Both the position numbers and the translations under genes were made by a program. Shown here piece by piece: positions 25,144-34,678 of a DNA stretch of 64,000 bases. The stretch spans positions 6,138,001-6,202,000 of the forward strand of contig NZ_AP022600.1 in NCBI RefSeq assembly GCF_010725885.1, given 5' to 3'. This DNA comes from Mycolicibacterium tokaiense (GTDB lineage Bacteria > Actinomycetota > Actinomycetes > Mycobacteriales > Mycobacteriaceae). Below the pieces are notes generated by a model. The model was given only the letters and a program-made list of their open reading frames with translations. It was not told the DNA's origin and did not search any database. The stretch's first letter is position 1. Every line of letters starts with the position of its first letter.

Positions 25144-26187
25144 ATGACCGCCACCATCAAGGTCCTGCAGTGGACCACCGGCAACATCGGCCGGCGGTCG
25201 CTGCACGCGATCATCGGCCGCCCCGACCTGGAATTGGTCGGGGTGTACGCACACGGTGCGGACAAGGTGGGCCGCGACGCCGCGGAACTGGCCGGCTGGC
25301 CCGAGCCGACGGGCGTGCTGGCCACCAACGACATCGATGCGCTGTTGAGTCTGGGCGCCGACGCCTGTTGTTACAACCCGCTGTGGCCCAGCGTCGACGA
25401 GCTGGTGGCGCTGCTGTCCAACGGCGTCAACGTGTGCACCAGCGCCGCCTGGATCACCGGGGGCAAGCAGTCACCCGCTGATCGTGAACGCATCCTGATC
25501 GCCTGCGAAGCAGGCAAGTCCACCATCTTCGGCAATGGCGCCCACCCGGGCATGACCAACATGGTGGGCATGGTGCTCTCGGGTTCCTGCGAGCGGGTCG
25601 ACGAGATCCGGATCACCGAATCCGTGGACTGCTCCACCTACGAGTCGGCGGGCACCCAGTCGGCGATGGGATTCGGGCAAGACCCCGAGACCCCAGATCT
25701 GGCCGAGAGCGTGCGCCGCGAGAGCGAGGTGTTCGCCGAGTCGGCCGCCATGATGGCTGACGCGATCGGCGCCCAGCTGGATCGGATGACGTTCGACGTG
25801 CAGTTCACCGCCGCCACCGGTGACACCGACCTGGGTTTCATGACGATCCCGGCCGGCACGGTGGGTTCGGTGTACGGCTATCACCGGGGCTGGGTCGGTG
25901 AGCGCAACGTCGTCAGCGTCGGATTCAACTGGACCATGGGCGATCACGTGGTACCGCCCAAGCCGCTGGAACACGGTCACGTCATCCAGGTGTTCGGCCT
26001 GCCCAACATGCGCACCGTGCTGCACTGCCTGCCGCCCCGGGACTGGACCGAGCCCGGCTTCATGGGCCTGGGCATGATCTACACCGCGATGCCGGTGACC
26101 AATGCGGTGCCCGCCGTCGTGGCCGCCGCACCGGGCATCGCCACCCTCAAGGACCTGCCACCGGTCACGGGGCGCTTCATGCCGTGA
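25144..26187 (+). CDS. Dihydrodipicolinate reductase-like NAD(P)-dependent oxidoreductase
   Basis: A 347-residue protein of the DHDPR-like / amine dehydrogenase group common in mycobacteria. The N-terminal Rossmann motif VLQWTTGNIGRRSLHAIIGRPDLELVGV (from residue 6) binds NAD(P); ADACCYNPLWPSVDELVALL and NVCTSAAWI follow. It lacks the clear lysine-pathway DapB signatures, and its true substrate is unknown. ATG 25144 has a good GGGGAG ribosome-binding site seven bases upstream; the longer frame reading over the comEA start is rejected. In M. tuberculosis this place between comEA and degV is, as I recall, taken by eis; here eis is absent. It ends overlapping the converging degV stop by 11 bases. 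Confidence 0.8.
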   Translation: MTATIKVLQWTTGNIGRRSLHAIIGRPDLELVGVYAHGADKVGRDAAELAGWPEPTGVLATNDIDALLSLGADACCYNPLWPSVDELVALLSNGVNVCTSAAWITGGKQSPADRERILIACEAGKSTIFGNGAHPGMTNMVGMVLSGSCERVDEIRITESVDCSTYESAGTQSAMGFGQDPETPDLAESVRRESEVFAESAAMMADAIGAQLDRMTFDVQFTAATGDTDLGFMTIPAGTVGSVYGYHRGWVGERNVVSVGFNWTMGDHVVPPKPLEHGHVIQVFGLPNMRTVLHCLPPRDWTEPGFMGLGMIYTAMPVTNAVPAVVAAAPGIATLKDLPPVTGRFMP

Positions 26188-27016
26188 TCTCGGGCAACGA
26201 GACGACGACGGCCAGTGCGCCGGCGCCGACGTGCAGCGCCAGCACCGGCCCGAGGTCGGTGACGACGGGCGTCGCGCACTGCGGCAGGCGGGAACTCAAC
26301 GCGGACGCCAATTCGTCGGCGGCAGCCGGATCGGCCACGTGGTGCACGGCCAGCTCGGCGGGGCCGTCACCGATCAGCTCGCACACCTTGTCCTGCATCG
26401 CCATCACGGCTTTGGACGCAGTCCGGACACGTTGGGCCAGCACCAGTTTGCCGTCCTCGATGCGCAGCAGCGGTTTCAACGACAACGCAGTGCCCAGCCA
26501 CGCGGCGGCACCACCGATGCGCCCGCTGCGGCGCAGGTTGTCCAACCGGTGCACCACGATGAAACCGTGGCTGTTGCGCACCCCGGCTTCGGCGGCCGCC
26601 CCCACCTCGTCCAGGCCCTTCCCCTCGGCCGCTGCGCGCGCGGCGGCCAGTGCGACGAACCCGGTTCCCATTGCGGTGGAACGGGAGTCGATCACCCGAA
26701 CCTTGCCGCCGAACTGCTGCGCAGCCTGCTGGGCGGCGCCGAAGGTACTCGACAGCGCCGAGGACAGGTGCACCGCCAACACCCCGTCGCCGCCGCTGTC
26801 CGCCAGGGCGTGGCTGTAGGCGGCACCGAGTTCGACCAGCGTGGCACCCGCGGTGGAAGCGGTGCGCTCATGGATGTCGTCGGGGATCTCGTCGACGCCG
26901 TCGCGCAGGTCTTCCTCGTCGACCAGGATGTGCAACGGCACCACCCGGATGCCGTGCGCCTGCGCCAGTTCCGCGGGCAGTCGAGCCGAGGAGTCGGTGA
27001 CGACGATGACCGCCAC
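26177..27016 (-). CDS. DegV family fatty-acid-binding protein
   Basis: A 279-residue protein of the DegV fold, which binds a fatty acid; in Firmicutes the homologues (FakB) present fatty acids to a kinase, FakA. Seen: VAVIVVTDSSARLPAELA at the start, HLSSALSSTFGAAQQAAQQF near residue 80, and HRLDNLRRSGRIGGAAAWLG near residue 155, which is the family's Arg/Gly-rich lipid-binding stretch. No FakA-like kinase is in the window. The GTG at 27016 lies two bases after the octT stop; the longer frame upstream is antisense-like. It is the last gene of the nadD-rsfS-gpgP-octT-degV operon. Confidence 0.88.
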   Translation of the reverse strand: MAVIVVTDSSARLPAELAQAHGIRVVPLHILVDEEDLRDGVDEIPDDIHERTASTAGATLVELGAAYSHALADSGGDGVLAVHLSSALSSTFGAAQQAAQQFGGKVRVIDSRSTAMGTGFVALAAARAAAEGKGLDEVGAAAEAGVRNSHGFIVVHRLDNLRRSGRIGGAAAWLGTALSLKPLLRIEDGKLVLAQRVRTASKAVMAMQDKVCELIGDGPAELAVHHVADPAAADELASALSSRLPQCATPVVTDLGPVLALHVGAGALAVVVSLPEITA

Positions 27017-27018
27017 GA

Positions 27019-27741
27019 TCAGACACCGGGCCGCACGCCGGCCTTGGCCAGCGCCTCGAGCATCAGGTCGGCAACAGCACGGTGCCCCTCGAAGTTCCAG
27101 TGGATGCCGTCGGGGTTCCCGCGGCCGGCGTAGATGTGTTCGGCCACCGCTTCTTTGAGATCCACCAACGGAATGTCGTGTTCGGCAGCCCAGGCCGTCA
27201 GCGCCGCGACCGTGCCCGGCCGTCCGTGATGAGCCTTGCCGTAGGTCGCCGCGACGTGCACACTCGGCAGCGACGCCACCATGGGAATGCCCGGTCGGTT
27301 GAAATCGATGGCACCGCGCGTCATTTCCAGGTATTCCACCGACAGCGCCGGCGGCAGCGCCGCGCGCGCGTACGGCGACAGCCGTGGCTGCACCCAGCCG
27401 TAGCCGTCCCGCACCCATCGGCGCAGCCGTGGCGGCCGGACGTAGCGGATCATCTCGCGCAGCGCGGTCGGCAGGGGTGACGGCAGCGAATCCATGCCGC
27501 CGGTCGCGAAGACCACCGCACCCGCATGGGGCAGGGCGGCCCACGACCGCGGGTCCTGGGTGGCCGCCCACCAGACGTCACGGCACGTCCACCCGATCCG
27601 GCCGATCAGTTCCAGGCGCCAACCCAGTTCGTCGGCAACCAGTTTCGGCCAGATGCGGGGGTCGTCGGCCGGCAGGCCGCCGGTGGGGCCGTAGTACGCC
27701 AGCGAGTCGGCGAAGACCAGCAGGGTCCGCTCAGAGGACAT
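27019..27741 (-). CDS. octT: Diglucosylglycerate octanoyltransferase
   Basis: Adds an octanoyl group to diglucosylglycerate, an early precursor of mycobacterial 6-O-methylglucose lipopolysaccharide. The 240-residue protein has an SGNH-hydrolase-like fold: [16 protein letters not shown] near residue 6 holds the serine of block I, ATGGMDS is near residue 82, and [16 protein letters not shown] near residue 212 carries the Asp and His of block V. ATG 27741 overlaps the end of gpgP by 11 bases; the longer frame is rejected. Neighbouring gpgP acts in the same pathway, and the order matches Rv2418c-Rv2419c. Confidence 0.85.
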   Translation of the reverse strand: MSSERTLLVFADSLAYYGPTGGLPADDPRIWPKLVADELGWRLELIGRIGWTCRDVWWAATQDPRSWAALPHAGAVVFATGGMDSLPSPLPTALREMIRYVRPPRLRRWVRDGYGWVQPRLSPYARAALPPALSVEYLEMTRGAIDFNRPGIPMVASLPSVHVAATYGKAHHGRPGTVAALTAWAAEHDIPLVDLKEAVAEHIYAGRGNPDGIHWNFEGHRAVADLMLEALAKAGVRPGV

Positions 27742-28417
27742 CGTTGGCGACCTGCGCCGAAGCATTCCAGACGTCGAGCCGCCACTTGATGTCCTGGGGT
27801 TGGGCGTCGGCGGCAGAATGTCCGGACAGCTGCACCCAGCTGGCGTTGCCCATGCCACCCAGGACCGGCCAGGTGTCCACCGGGAGATCCAGCACCCCCG
27901 CCGTCAGCGCCGCGATCAGACCGCCGTGCGCCACCAGCACCACCGGACGGTCGGCGTCGCCGTCACCGTCGCTGCCCCACTCGGGCTGCCCCGCAACCAG
28001 TTCGGTCACCACAGGCAGGCTGCGCGCGGCGACGTCGACGCGGCTCTCGCCACCATGCGGAGCCCAGCGCGCGTCATCCCGCCAGGCCAGTCGGGCGCCG
28101 GGAGCCATCTCGTCGACCTGCAGGTGGTTGAGCCCCTGCCAGTCGCCCAGGTGCGTCTCCCGCAACCTCTCGTCCACAGCCACGGTCAGACCGGTGCGCT
28201 CGCCCAGCGCCATCGCGGTGTCGAAGGCCCGCCGCAGATCCGACGACACGATGCGCAGGGGCTGCCGTTTGGCCAGCACCTCGGCCGCGGCGACGGCCTG
28301 GGCGCGGCCCAGCTCGGTCAGGTCGGTGTCGATCTGACCCTGCATCCGGCTGCCGGCGTTCCACTCGGTCTGGCCGTGACGCAACATGACCAGCCGGCGA
28401 ACCCGTCGGGCACTCAC
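27731..28417 (-). CDS. gpgP: Glucosyl-3-phosphoglycerate phosphatase
   Basis: Removes the phosphate from glucosyl-3-phosphoglycerate, the second step toward methylglucose lipopolysaccharides. A 228-residue histidine phosphatase: [20 protein letters not shown] near residue 8 holds the phospho-accepting His in the RHG motif; [11 protein letters not shown] near residue 88 and [12 protein letters not shown] near residue 160 contribute the other catalytic residues. The GTG start overlaps the rsfS stop (GTGA), and the gene overlaps octT at its end. Family members are often misnamed phosphoglycerate mutase; position next to octT supports the GpgP identity. Confidence 0.87.
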   Translation of the reverse strand: MSARRVRRLVMLRHGQTEWNAGSRMQGQIDTDLTELGRAQAVAAAEVLAKRQPLRIVSSDLRRAFDTAMALGERTGLTVAVDERLRETHLGDWQGLNHLQVDEMAPGARLAWRDDARWAPHGGESRVDVAARSLPVVTELVAGQPEWGSDGDGDADRPVVLVAHGGLIAALTAGVLDLPVDTWPVLGGMGNASWVQLSGHSAADAQPQDIKWRLDVWNASAQVANDVL

Positions 28418-28800
28418 TCGTCGGCCTCGGTGTCGACCTCGACGTCGAGATCCACCGGGATCACCGGGCAGTCCTTCCAGAGCCGGTCGAGTGCGTAGAA
28501 ATCCCGCTCGTCGCGGTGCTGCACGTGCACCACGATGTCGATGTAATCCAACAGCACCCAGCGGCCCTCCCGGGTGCCCTCGCGGCGGGCCGGCTTGTGC
28601 CCGGCCAGCCGCATCTTCTCCTCGACCTCGTCGACGATGGCGTTGACCTGGCGGTCATTGGCCCCGGACGCGAGCACGAAACAGTCGGTGATCACCAGCT
28701 GCCCGGAGACGTCGATGACCACCACGTCCTCGGCGATCTTGGCCGCGGCGGCGCGGGCGGCGACTTCTGCCATCGTGATGGCTTCGTCGGAGGCGGTCAC
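28414..28800 (-). CDS. rsfS: Ribosome silencing factor RsfS
   Basis: Binds ribosomal protein L14 and blocks joining of the subunits, lowering translation when nutrients are short. The 128-residue protein is typical: [26 protein letters not shown], then [23 protein letters not shown] and [12 protein letters not shown]. The GTG start at 28800 overlaps the nadD stop (GTGA); the longer frame with an arginine- and proline-rich extension is rejected. Coupling to nadD is widespread in bacteria. Confidence 0.95.
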   Translation of the reverse strand: MTASDEAITMAEVAARAAAAKIAEDVVVIDVSGQLVITDCFVLASGANDRQVNAIVDEVEEKMRLAGHKPARREGTREGRWVLLDYIDIVVHVQHRDERDFYALDRLWKDCPVIPVDLDVEVDTEADE

Positions 28801-29462
28801 ACGATCTCCTGATTCGTCGTTTCGGCCAGGCGGGGGCCGGAAGCGGTGTCGGACTCGTGTTGATAGAGCCCGCGTTTGGACACGTACTGGACCACGCCGT
28901 CGGGAACCAGATACCAGATGGGCCGCGCCGCCTCGGCGCGGCGGCGGCAATCGGTGGACGAGATGGCCAGGGCGGGGATCTCCACCAGGGACAGCGCCTC
29001 CGACGGCAGCTCGGCCTGCGCCGCCTCGATGTGTTTGCCGTTGAGCTCAAAACCCGGGCGGCTGACGCCGACGAAGCGCGCCATCGAGAAGAGGTCCTCC
29101 CAGTTCTGCCAGGACAGGATGGAGGCCAGCGCGTCGGCGCCGGTGATGAAATACAGGTCGGCGTCGGGGTTGAGTGCCTGCAGGTCGCGCAGCGTGTCTG
29201 TGGTGTAGGTCTTACCGCCGCGCTCGATGTCGACCCGGCTCACGGAGAAGCGCGGATTCGACGCCGTGGCGATCACCGTCATCAGGTAGCGATCCTCGGC
29301 TGCGGTGACGCGGCGGCCCGCCTTCTGCCACGGCTGGCCGGTGGGCACGAATACTACCTCGTCCAGCTCGAACAGATCGGCCACTTCACTGGCGGCCACC
29401 AGGTGCCCGTGATGGATGGGGTCGAATGTCCCACCCATCACCCCCAGCCTGCGTCGACTCAC
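28797..29462 (-). CDS. nadD: Nicotinate-nucleotide adenylyltransferase
   Basis: Transfers AMP from ATP to nicotinate mononucleotide in NAD synthesis. The 221-residue protein has the nucleotidyltransferase signature [15 protein letters not shown] (residues 10-24) with the (T/H)xGH-type motif, [11 protein letters not shown] near residue 40, and [16 protein letters not shown] near residue 174 for ATP binding. The GTG at 29462 ([11 protein letters not shown]) is chosen; a shorter start at GTG-ATG just before MGGTFD is possible. The long upstream frame is antisense-like. First gene of the operon; the 95 bases to the VWA gene hold no evident gene. Confidence 0.93.
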   Translation of the reverse strand: MSRRRLGVMGGTFDPIHHGHLVAASEVADLFELDEVVFVPTGQPWQKAGRRVTAAEDRYLMTVIATASNPRFSVSRVDIERGGKTYTTDTLRDLQALNPDADLYFITGADALASILSWQNWEDLFSMARFVGVSRPGFELNGKHIEAAQAELPSEALSLVEIPALAISSTDCRRRAEAARPIWYLVPDGVVQYVSKRGLYQHESDTASGPRLAETTNQEIV

Positions 29463-29557
29463 GAATAGGCAGCTTACGGCAGGCGCCTCGACGCCGAGAC
29501 CGACGTTTTGCCGTCGCGCACTCGCACGAAGGGGCCCGTGCGTCGGTTTCGGCGGGT

Positions 29558-31003
29558 TCAGACGGGGAGGAGTTGGTCGATCACCGATGCCAGCTGTTTG
29601 GCCGAGCGGCACTCGTGCATGGTGATGATGTCGGCATAACGCGGGACCGCGGAGTCGCCGCTGCCCCACAGGTGCTTGGGCTCGGGATTGAGCCAGTGCG
29701 CGTGCCGCGCCGCCGACACCATGTGCGCCAGCAGATCGGTCTGTGGGTTGCGGTAGTTGGTGCGGCCGTCCCCGAGCACCAGCAGCGAGCTGCGCGGGGA
29801 GAGCACGTTCGGGAACGCCGACAGGAAGGAACTGAAGGCGTGGCCGTAGTCGCTGTGCCCGTCGCGGGTGTAGACCCCGGCCTCGCGGCTGATGCGTTGC
29901 ACCGCGATCGCCAGGTCGGCCTCGGGGCCGAACAGGTGGGTGACCTCGTCGGTGGTGTCGATGAAGGCGAACACCCGCACCCGGGAGAACTGCTGGCGCA
30001 GGGCGTGCACCAGCAACAGCGTGAAATGGCTGAAGCCGGCCACCGAGCCGGACATGTCGCACAGCACCACCAGCTCGGGGCGGGCCGGCCGGGGCTTGCG
30101 CAGCACCACGTCGATCGGAACCCCGCCGGTGGACATCGACTTGCGCAGCGTCTTGCGCAGGTCGATCTGACCTGCGCGGTGCCGGCGCCGTTTGGCGGCC
30201 AGCCGGGTGGCCAGGGTGCGCGCCAGCGGTGCCACCACCCGGCGCATCTGACGCAGTTGGTCCCCCGAGGCGCGCAGGAACTCCACGTTCTCGGCCAGCT
30301 GCGGGATGCCGTACATCTGCACGTGGTCGCGGCCCAACTGCTCGGCGGTGCGGCGCTTGGTCTCCGCCTCGACCAGCTTGCGGATCTGGCTGATCTTCTG
30401 TGCGGCAAGAGATTTGGCGATCTCCTCCTGCGACGGTGAGGGCTGTTCGCCGTACCCGGCCAGCAGGCCGGCCAACAGCTTGCCCTCCAGCTCGTCCAGG
30501 GCCATGGCACGCAGGGTCTGATAAGACGAGTAAGACGGGCCGCGGCTGGAGTTGTAACGGCCGTAGGCCTCGACGATCTGGGCGATCATGGCGGCCAGCC
30601 GCTGGTCCGGGTCGGCCACATCCTGGTTCTGCGACAGCAGGTCGAGCAGCATGCCGCGCATGGCCTCGACGTCCTCGGGCGGCAGCTGCGGCGGGGCGTC
30701 GGCCGCATCGTCGTCGGGGTCGAGCACTGTGCGGTCCCCCAAAGCGGCGGGCCACCAGAGATCGAACATCGCGTCGTAGGTCTCGCGGTGGTCCGAGCGG
30801 CGCAGCAGCGCACACGCCAGGCCCTCCCGCAGCACGGCGCGGTCACCCAGGCCCAGGGTGGCGAGCACCTGCCCGGCGTCGACGGTCTCCGACGGGCCGA
30901 CGGCGATCCCCGAGCGTCGCAACGCCTCGACGAACTCGACGAGATGACCCGGCAGGCCGTGCGGCGCCAGGGGTTGCGGGGGGCGGGTGCGGGCGGCGGC
31001 CAT
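29558..31003 (-). CDS. VWA-domain (CoxE-like) protein, MoxR partner
   Basis: A 481-residue protein with an N-terminal helical region and a C-terminal von Willebrand A domain. The metal-ion site is seen in [16 protein letters not shown] (DxSxS, near residue 310), followed by the later conserved Thr/Asp positions in FIDTTDEV and [16 protein letters not shown] proteins paired with MoxR ATPases act as chaperone-like adaptors that insert cofactors or remodel complexes; the client here is unknown. The ATG overlaps the moxR stop by one base (TGATG). Matches Rv2425c in the proA-moxR-VWA order. Confidence 0.88.
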   Translation of the reverse strand: MAAARTRPPQPLAPHGLPGHLVEFVEALRRSGIAVGPSETVDAGQVLATLGLGDRAVLREGLACALLRRSDHRETYDAMFDLWWPAALGDRTVLDPDDDAADAPPQLPPEDVEAMRGMLLDLLSQNQDVADPDQRLAAMIAQIVEAYGRYNSSRGPSYSSYQTLRAMALDELEGKLLAGLLAGYGEQPSPSQEEIAKSLAAQKISQIRKLVEAETKRRTAEQLGRDHVQMYGIPQLAENVEFLRASGDQLRQMRRVVAPLARTLATRLAAKRRRHRAGQIDLRKTLRKSMSTGGVPIDVVLRKPRPARPELVVLCDMSGSVAGFSHFTLLLVHALRQQFSRVRVFAFIDTTDEVTHLFGPEADLAIAVQRISREAGVYTRDGHSDYGHAFSSFLSAFPNVLSPRSSLLVLGDGRTNYRNPQTDLLAHMVSAARHAHWLNPEPKHLWGSGDSAVPRYADIITMHECRSAKQLASVIDQLLPV

Positions 31004-31869
31004 CAGTTCAGCCGCAGTTCCCCGGCGGCCTTCTGCTGATCGGACTGGTGCTTGAGCACCACGCCGAGGGTGGCCGCAATGGTGGCGTCGTCGATGGTGT
31101 CCATCCCCAGCGCCAGCACGGTGCGGCCCCAGTCGATGGTCTCGGCCACCGACGGCACTTTCTTGAGCTGCATCCCGCGCAGCACCCCGATGATGCGCAC
31201 CAGTTCCTCGGCCATCCGGTCCGGCAACTCGGGCACCCGCGACAGCAGGATGCGCCGTTCCAGCTCGGCGTCGGGGAAGTCGATGTGCAGGAACAGGCAG
31301 CGCCGCTTGAGCGCCTCGGACAGCTCGCGGGTGGCGTTGGAGGTCAGCACCACCAACGGTTTGCGCTCGGCGCGGATGGTGCCCAGCTCCGGGACGGTGA
31401 CGGCGAAGTCGGACAACACCTCGAGCAGCAGGCCCTCGATCTCGATGTCGGCCTTGTCGGTCTCGTCGATCAGCAGCACGGTCGGCTCGGTGCGCCGGAT
31501 CGCGGTCAGCAGCGGTCGCGACAGCAGGAACTCCTCGCTGAAGACGTCGTCACGGGTCTGATCCCAGTCCCCCGTACCGCTCTGGATCCGCAAGATCTGC
31601 TTGGCGTGGTTCCACTCGTAGAGCGCCCTGGCCTCGTCGACGCCTTCATAACACTGCAGGCGCACCAGCTCGGAACCGGTGGATTGCGCGATCGCCCTGG
31701 CCAATTCGGTCTTGCCGACGCCGGCCGGGCCCTCGACCAACAGGGGTTTGCCCAGCCTGTCAGCCAGGAACACCGCGGTGGCGGTGGCGGTGTCGGGCAG
31801 GTAGCCGGTCTCGGCCAGCCGGCGCGCCACATCGTCGATGTCGGCGAACAGGGGGGTCGCTGTGGTCAC
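31003..31869 (-). CDS. MoxR-family AAA ATPase
   Basis: A 288-residue AAA+ ATPase of the MoxR group. Walker A VEGPAGVGKTELARAI lies near residue 40, Walker B VLLIDETDKAD near residue 118, and sensor regions follow (VVLTSNATRELSEALKRR near residue 155, with the arginine of the family). MoxR ATPases act with VWA proteins to mature or remodel enzyme complexes, and the coupled downstream gene is such a protein. The start is a GTG (31869) 18 bases after the proA stop. The client enzyme is unknown; nothing metal-dependent is encoded next to it. Confidence 0.9.
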   Translation of the reverse strand: MTTATPLFADIDDVARRLAETGYLPDTATATAVFLADRLGKPLLVEGPAGVGKTELARAIAQSTGSELVRLQCYEGVDEARALYEWNHAKQILRIQSGTGDWDQTRDDVFSEEFLLSRPLLTAIRRTEPTVLLIDETDKADIEIEGLLLEVLSDFAVTVPELGTIRAERKPLVVLTSNATRELSEALKRRCLFLHIDFPDAELERRILLSRVPELPDRMAEELVRIIGVLRGMQLKKVPSVAETIDWGRTVLALGMDTIDDATIAATLGVVLKHQSDQQKAAGELRLN

Positions 31870-31887
31870 GGGAGAACTCCTGTGCTG

Positions 31888-33135
31888 TCAGGCAGGTCGG
31901 GTCTGGCCGTCGCCCCAGACGATCCATTTGGTCGATGTCAGTTCGGTCAGCCCCATGGGTCCGCGGGCGTGCAGTTTCTGGGTGGAGATGCCGATCTCGG
32001 CGCCGAAGCCGAACTGCTCGCCGTCGGTGAACGAGGTGGAGGCGTTCACCATCACCGCGGCCGCATCCACCTGCTCGGTGAAGCGTTGTGCGGCAGCCAG
32101 ATCCGTCGTGACAATCGCCTCGGTGTGCCCGGTGCCGAACTCGTTGATGTGGGCGATGGCCCCGTCCACCCCATCGACCGCGGCCACGGCGATGTCCATC
32201 GACAGGAACTCGGCGCGCAGTTCCTCCTCCGACGGGTCCAGATGGGTGGTGACGCCGGCGGCCTGCAGCGCCTCGACCATCCTGGGCAGTGTGTGCTCGG
32301 CGATCGCGGAGTCCACCAGCAGGGTCTCGGCGGCGTTGCAGACGCTGGGGCGGCGGGTCTTGGCGTTGAGCAGGATGCGCTCTGCGACATCGAGATCGGC
32401 GGCGGCATGGATGAAGACGTGGCAGTTGCCGACCCCGGTCTCGATGGTGGGCACCAGCGCATCGCGGACCACCGCGTTGATCAGGCCGGCGCCGCCCCGC
32501 GGTATCACCACATCCACCAGCCCGCGGGCCTGAATCAGGTGGGTCACCGACGCGCGGTCCTCGCTGGGCAGCAGTTGCACGGCGTCCGCGGGCAGCCCTT
32601 CGGCGACCAGCGCGTCGCGCAGCACCGCCACCAGCGCGGCGTTCGAGTGGGCGGCCGAGGAACTGCCGCGCAGCAGCACGGCATTGCCGCTCTTGAGGGT
32701 GAGACCGAAGGCGTCGACGGTGACGTTGGGCCTGCCCTCGTAGACGATGCCGACCACACCGAGGGGAACCCGCTGCTGGCGCAGCCTCAACCCGTTGGGC
32801 AGGGTGCGTCCGCGCAACACCTCACCGATCGGGTCGGGCAGCCCGGCCACCTGTCGCAGGCCGGCGGCGATGCCGTCGATGCGCTGGGGGTTGAGCGCCA
32901 AGCGGTCGAGCATGGCGTCGCTGGTCCCGGCCGCGCGGGCGGTCTCCAGATCCGCGCCGTTGGCGGTGATGATCTGCTCGGCGTGGGCGAGCACCGCATC
33001 CGCGGCGGCGTGCAGGGCACGGTCCTTGATCACGGTCGACAGCGTGGCCAGTGTGCGGCCGGCCACCCGGGCCCGCTTGGCGGCGTCGTGCACGGTCTCG
33101 CGCAGTCCTGTGAGCGTCGGCGCTTCCAGACTCAT
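31888..33135 (-). CDS. proA: Glutamate-5-semialdehyde dehydrogenase (gamma-glutamyl phosphate reductase)
   Basis: Second step of proline synthesis: NADPH-dependent reduction of gamma-glutamyl phosphate. The 415-residue protein shows the usual layout, with [21 protein letters not shown] near residue 113, [10 protein letters not shown] near residue 216 and the catalytic cysteine in [16 protein letters not shown] near residue 270. Its partner gene proB is about 11 kb away on the same strand (44160-45260), the usual mycobacterial separation. Leads the moxR and VWA genes. Confidence 0.95.
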   Translation of the reverse strand: MSLEAPTLTGLRETVHDAAKRARVAGRTLATLSTVIKDRALHAAADAVLAHAEQIITANGADLETARAAGTSDAMLDRLALNPQRIDGIAAGLRQVAGLPDPIGEVLRGRTLPNGLRLRQQRVPLGVVGIVYEGRPNVTVDAFGLTLKSGNAVLLRGSSSAAHSNAALVAVLRDALVAEGLPADAVQLLPSEDRASVTHLIQARGLVDVVIPRGGAGLINAVVRDALVPTIETGVGNCHVFIHAAADLDVAERILLNAKTRRPSVCNAAETLLVDSAIAEHTLPRMVEALQAAGVTTHLDPSEEELRAEFLSMDIAVAAVDGVDGAIAHINEFGTGHTEAIVTTDLAAAQRFTEQVDAAAVMVNASTSFTDGEQFGFGAEIGISTQKLHARGPMGLTELTSTKWIVWGDGQTRPA

Positions 33136-33212
33136 TAGCCCAGCTTATCGGGCATACCACGGATCGGCCGACCGCACCCCGGCACCGCGGACCGCAGCGG
33201 TAGGTTCACGGC

Positions 33213-33827
33213 ATGGATGTGGTGACCACCTACGCGCACGCGGCGCGCGCTTTCACCGACCTGGTGGGACGTATCCCGGCCGGCCGGCTCGACGGACCAG
33301 GGCTGGGCGACTGGGATTTGCGGGCGCTGATCGGCCACACCTCCAGGTCGCTGACCACCGTCATCACCTACCTGGACACCCCCGCCGCGAGCGTCGACAT
33401 CGACGGCCCGGTGCAGTACTACCGGATGGTTGCCGAGGTCGCCTCTGCCGAGGGAACCGCCGCCGTATTGGAGCGGGGCCGCGTCGCCGGCGCCCGGTTG
33501 GGGGACGACCCCGCACACGCGGTGGCGCTGCTGACCCAGGACGCGCTGGACAAGCTGGCCGGCCGCGACGATGAGGTGATCGCCGTCCTGGGCGGGGCGG
33601 GCATGCGAATCTCCGGATACCTGCCGACGCGGGTGTTCGAGCTGACCGTGCACGGCTTCGACATCGCCGCAGCGGCGGGAGTGCCGTTCACCCCGGCACC
33701 CGACGCGGTGCGGGAGTCCACCCTGCTCGCCGCGGAGATCGCGGTGGCCCTCGCCCACGGGCCCGCGGTGCTGCTGGCCCTGACCGGGCGGGTGGCGCTG
33801 CCGGACGGGTTCTCGGTGACGGCATGA
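33213..33827 (+). CDS. Maleylpyruvate isomerase-like (DinB-fold) mycothiol-dependent enzyme family protein
   Basis: A 204-residue protein with the four-helix DinB/MDMPI fold. LGDWDLRALIGHTSRSL near residue 30 has the first metal-ligand His, and RVFELTVHGFDIAAA near residue 140 has the later Glu/His ligands, so a metal centre is likely intact. Many actinobacterial members use mycothiol as cofactor and carry out isomerase or transferase reactions; the substrate is unknown here. It overlaps rbsK (ATGA), so the two are translationally coupled. Confidence 0.78.
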   Translation: MDVVTTYAHAARAFTDLVGRIPAGRLDGPGLGDWDLRALIGHTSRSLTTVITYLDTPAASVDIDGPVQYYRMVAEVASAEGTAAVLERGRVAGARLGDDPAHAVALLTQDALDKLAGRDDEVIAVLGGAGMRISGYLPTRVFELTVHGFDIAAAAGVPFTPAPDAVRESTLLAAEIAVALAHGPAVLLALTGRVALPDGFSVTA

Positions 33828-34678
33828 AGGTGACCGTGGTGGGCAGCGTCAACATGGACGTGGTCTTCGAGGTGACGGCCCTGCCGAAGCCCGGGGAGAC
33901 GGTGCTGGGGTCGGGTGCACGCTCGGTGCCGGGCGGCAAGGGCGGCAACCAGGCCATCGCCGCCGCACGGGCGGGCGCCGAGGTGACCTTGGTGGCCGCC
34001 GTCGGCACGGACGCCAACGCAGGTCAGCTGCGAGACCATCTGGCCGACAACAGGATCAGGCTCGACGGTGTGCTCACCGTGCCCGGCCCCAGCGGGACCG
34101 CCGCCATCGTGGTGGACGCCGACGGCGAGAACACCATCGTCGTGGCCCCCGGTGCCAACGGCCACCTGACGCTGGATTCCCAGCCCCTGCGCGACCTCGT
34201 CGCCGACGCCGACGTGGTGTTGCTGCAGTTGGAGATCCCGCTGGACACGGCACTGGTGGCGGCCCGGGCCGCCCGCGCGGCCGGGGTGACGGTGATGGTG
34301 AACGCCTCCCCCGCCGGTGGGGACCCTGCTCTGCTCGGCGAACTGGCCGCGGCCACCGACGTGGTCATCGTCAACGAGTCCGAGGCGCGGCACTGGACGT
34401 GGCCCGTCCCGCATCTGGTGACCACCCGCGGCGCGCAGGGCGCGACTCACGTTGGTGACGGTCGCGACGTGCAGGTACCGGCGCCGGCGGTCGAGGCGCT
34501 GGACACCACCGGCGCCGGCGACGTGTTCGCCGGCGTGCTGGCCGCCGGGTGGGCCGGCGACCGCGACCACGCCCTGCGCCGTGCCTGCGCGGCCGGTGCC
34601 CTGGCGACGCTGGTGCCCGGCGCCGGTGACTGCGCCCCCTATGACGAGGCCATCGAGGACGCCGTGGTGCGCGACTAG
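33824..34678 (+). CDS. rbsK: Ribokinase (PfkB family)
   Basis: ATP-dependent kinase that makes ribose-5-phosphate. The 284-residue protein has the PfkB signature 1 [20 protein letters not shown] near residue 36 and signature 2 [17 protein letters not shown] near residue 226, which holds the catalytic aspartate of GAGD. It matches the position of Rv2436. No ribose transporter is adjacent. Its stop codon overlaps the stop of the converging trpB2 gene in the sequence CTAG. Confidence 0.88.
   Translation: MKVTVVGSVNMDVVFEVTALPKPGETVLGSGARSVPGGKGGNQAIAAARAGAEVTLVAAVGTDANAGQLRDHLADNRIRLDGVLTVPGPSGTAAIVVDADGENTIVVAPGANGHLTLDSQPLRDLVADADVVLLQLEIPLDTALVAARAARAAGVTVMVNASPAGGDPALLGELAAATDVVIVNESEARHWTWPVPHLVTTRGAQGATHVGDGRDVQVPAPAVEALDTTGAGDVFAGVLAAGWAGDRDHALRRACAAGALATLVPGAGDCAPYDEAIEDAVVRD

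Noticed and set aside
30400..33138. Very long plus-strand open frame (912 codons) opposite the VWA, moxR and proA genes
   Set aside because: It is the GC-rich antisense shadow of three well-recognised genes, with arginine-, proline- and histidine-rich translation and no domain.
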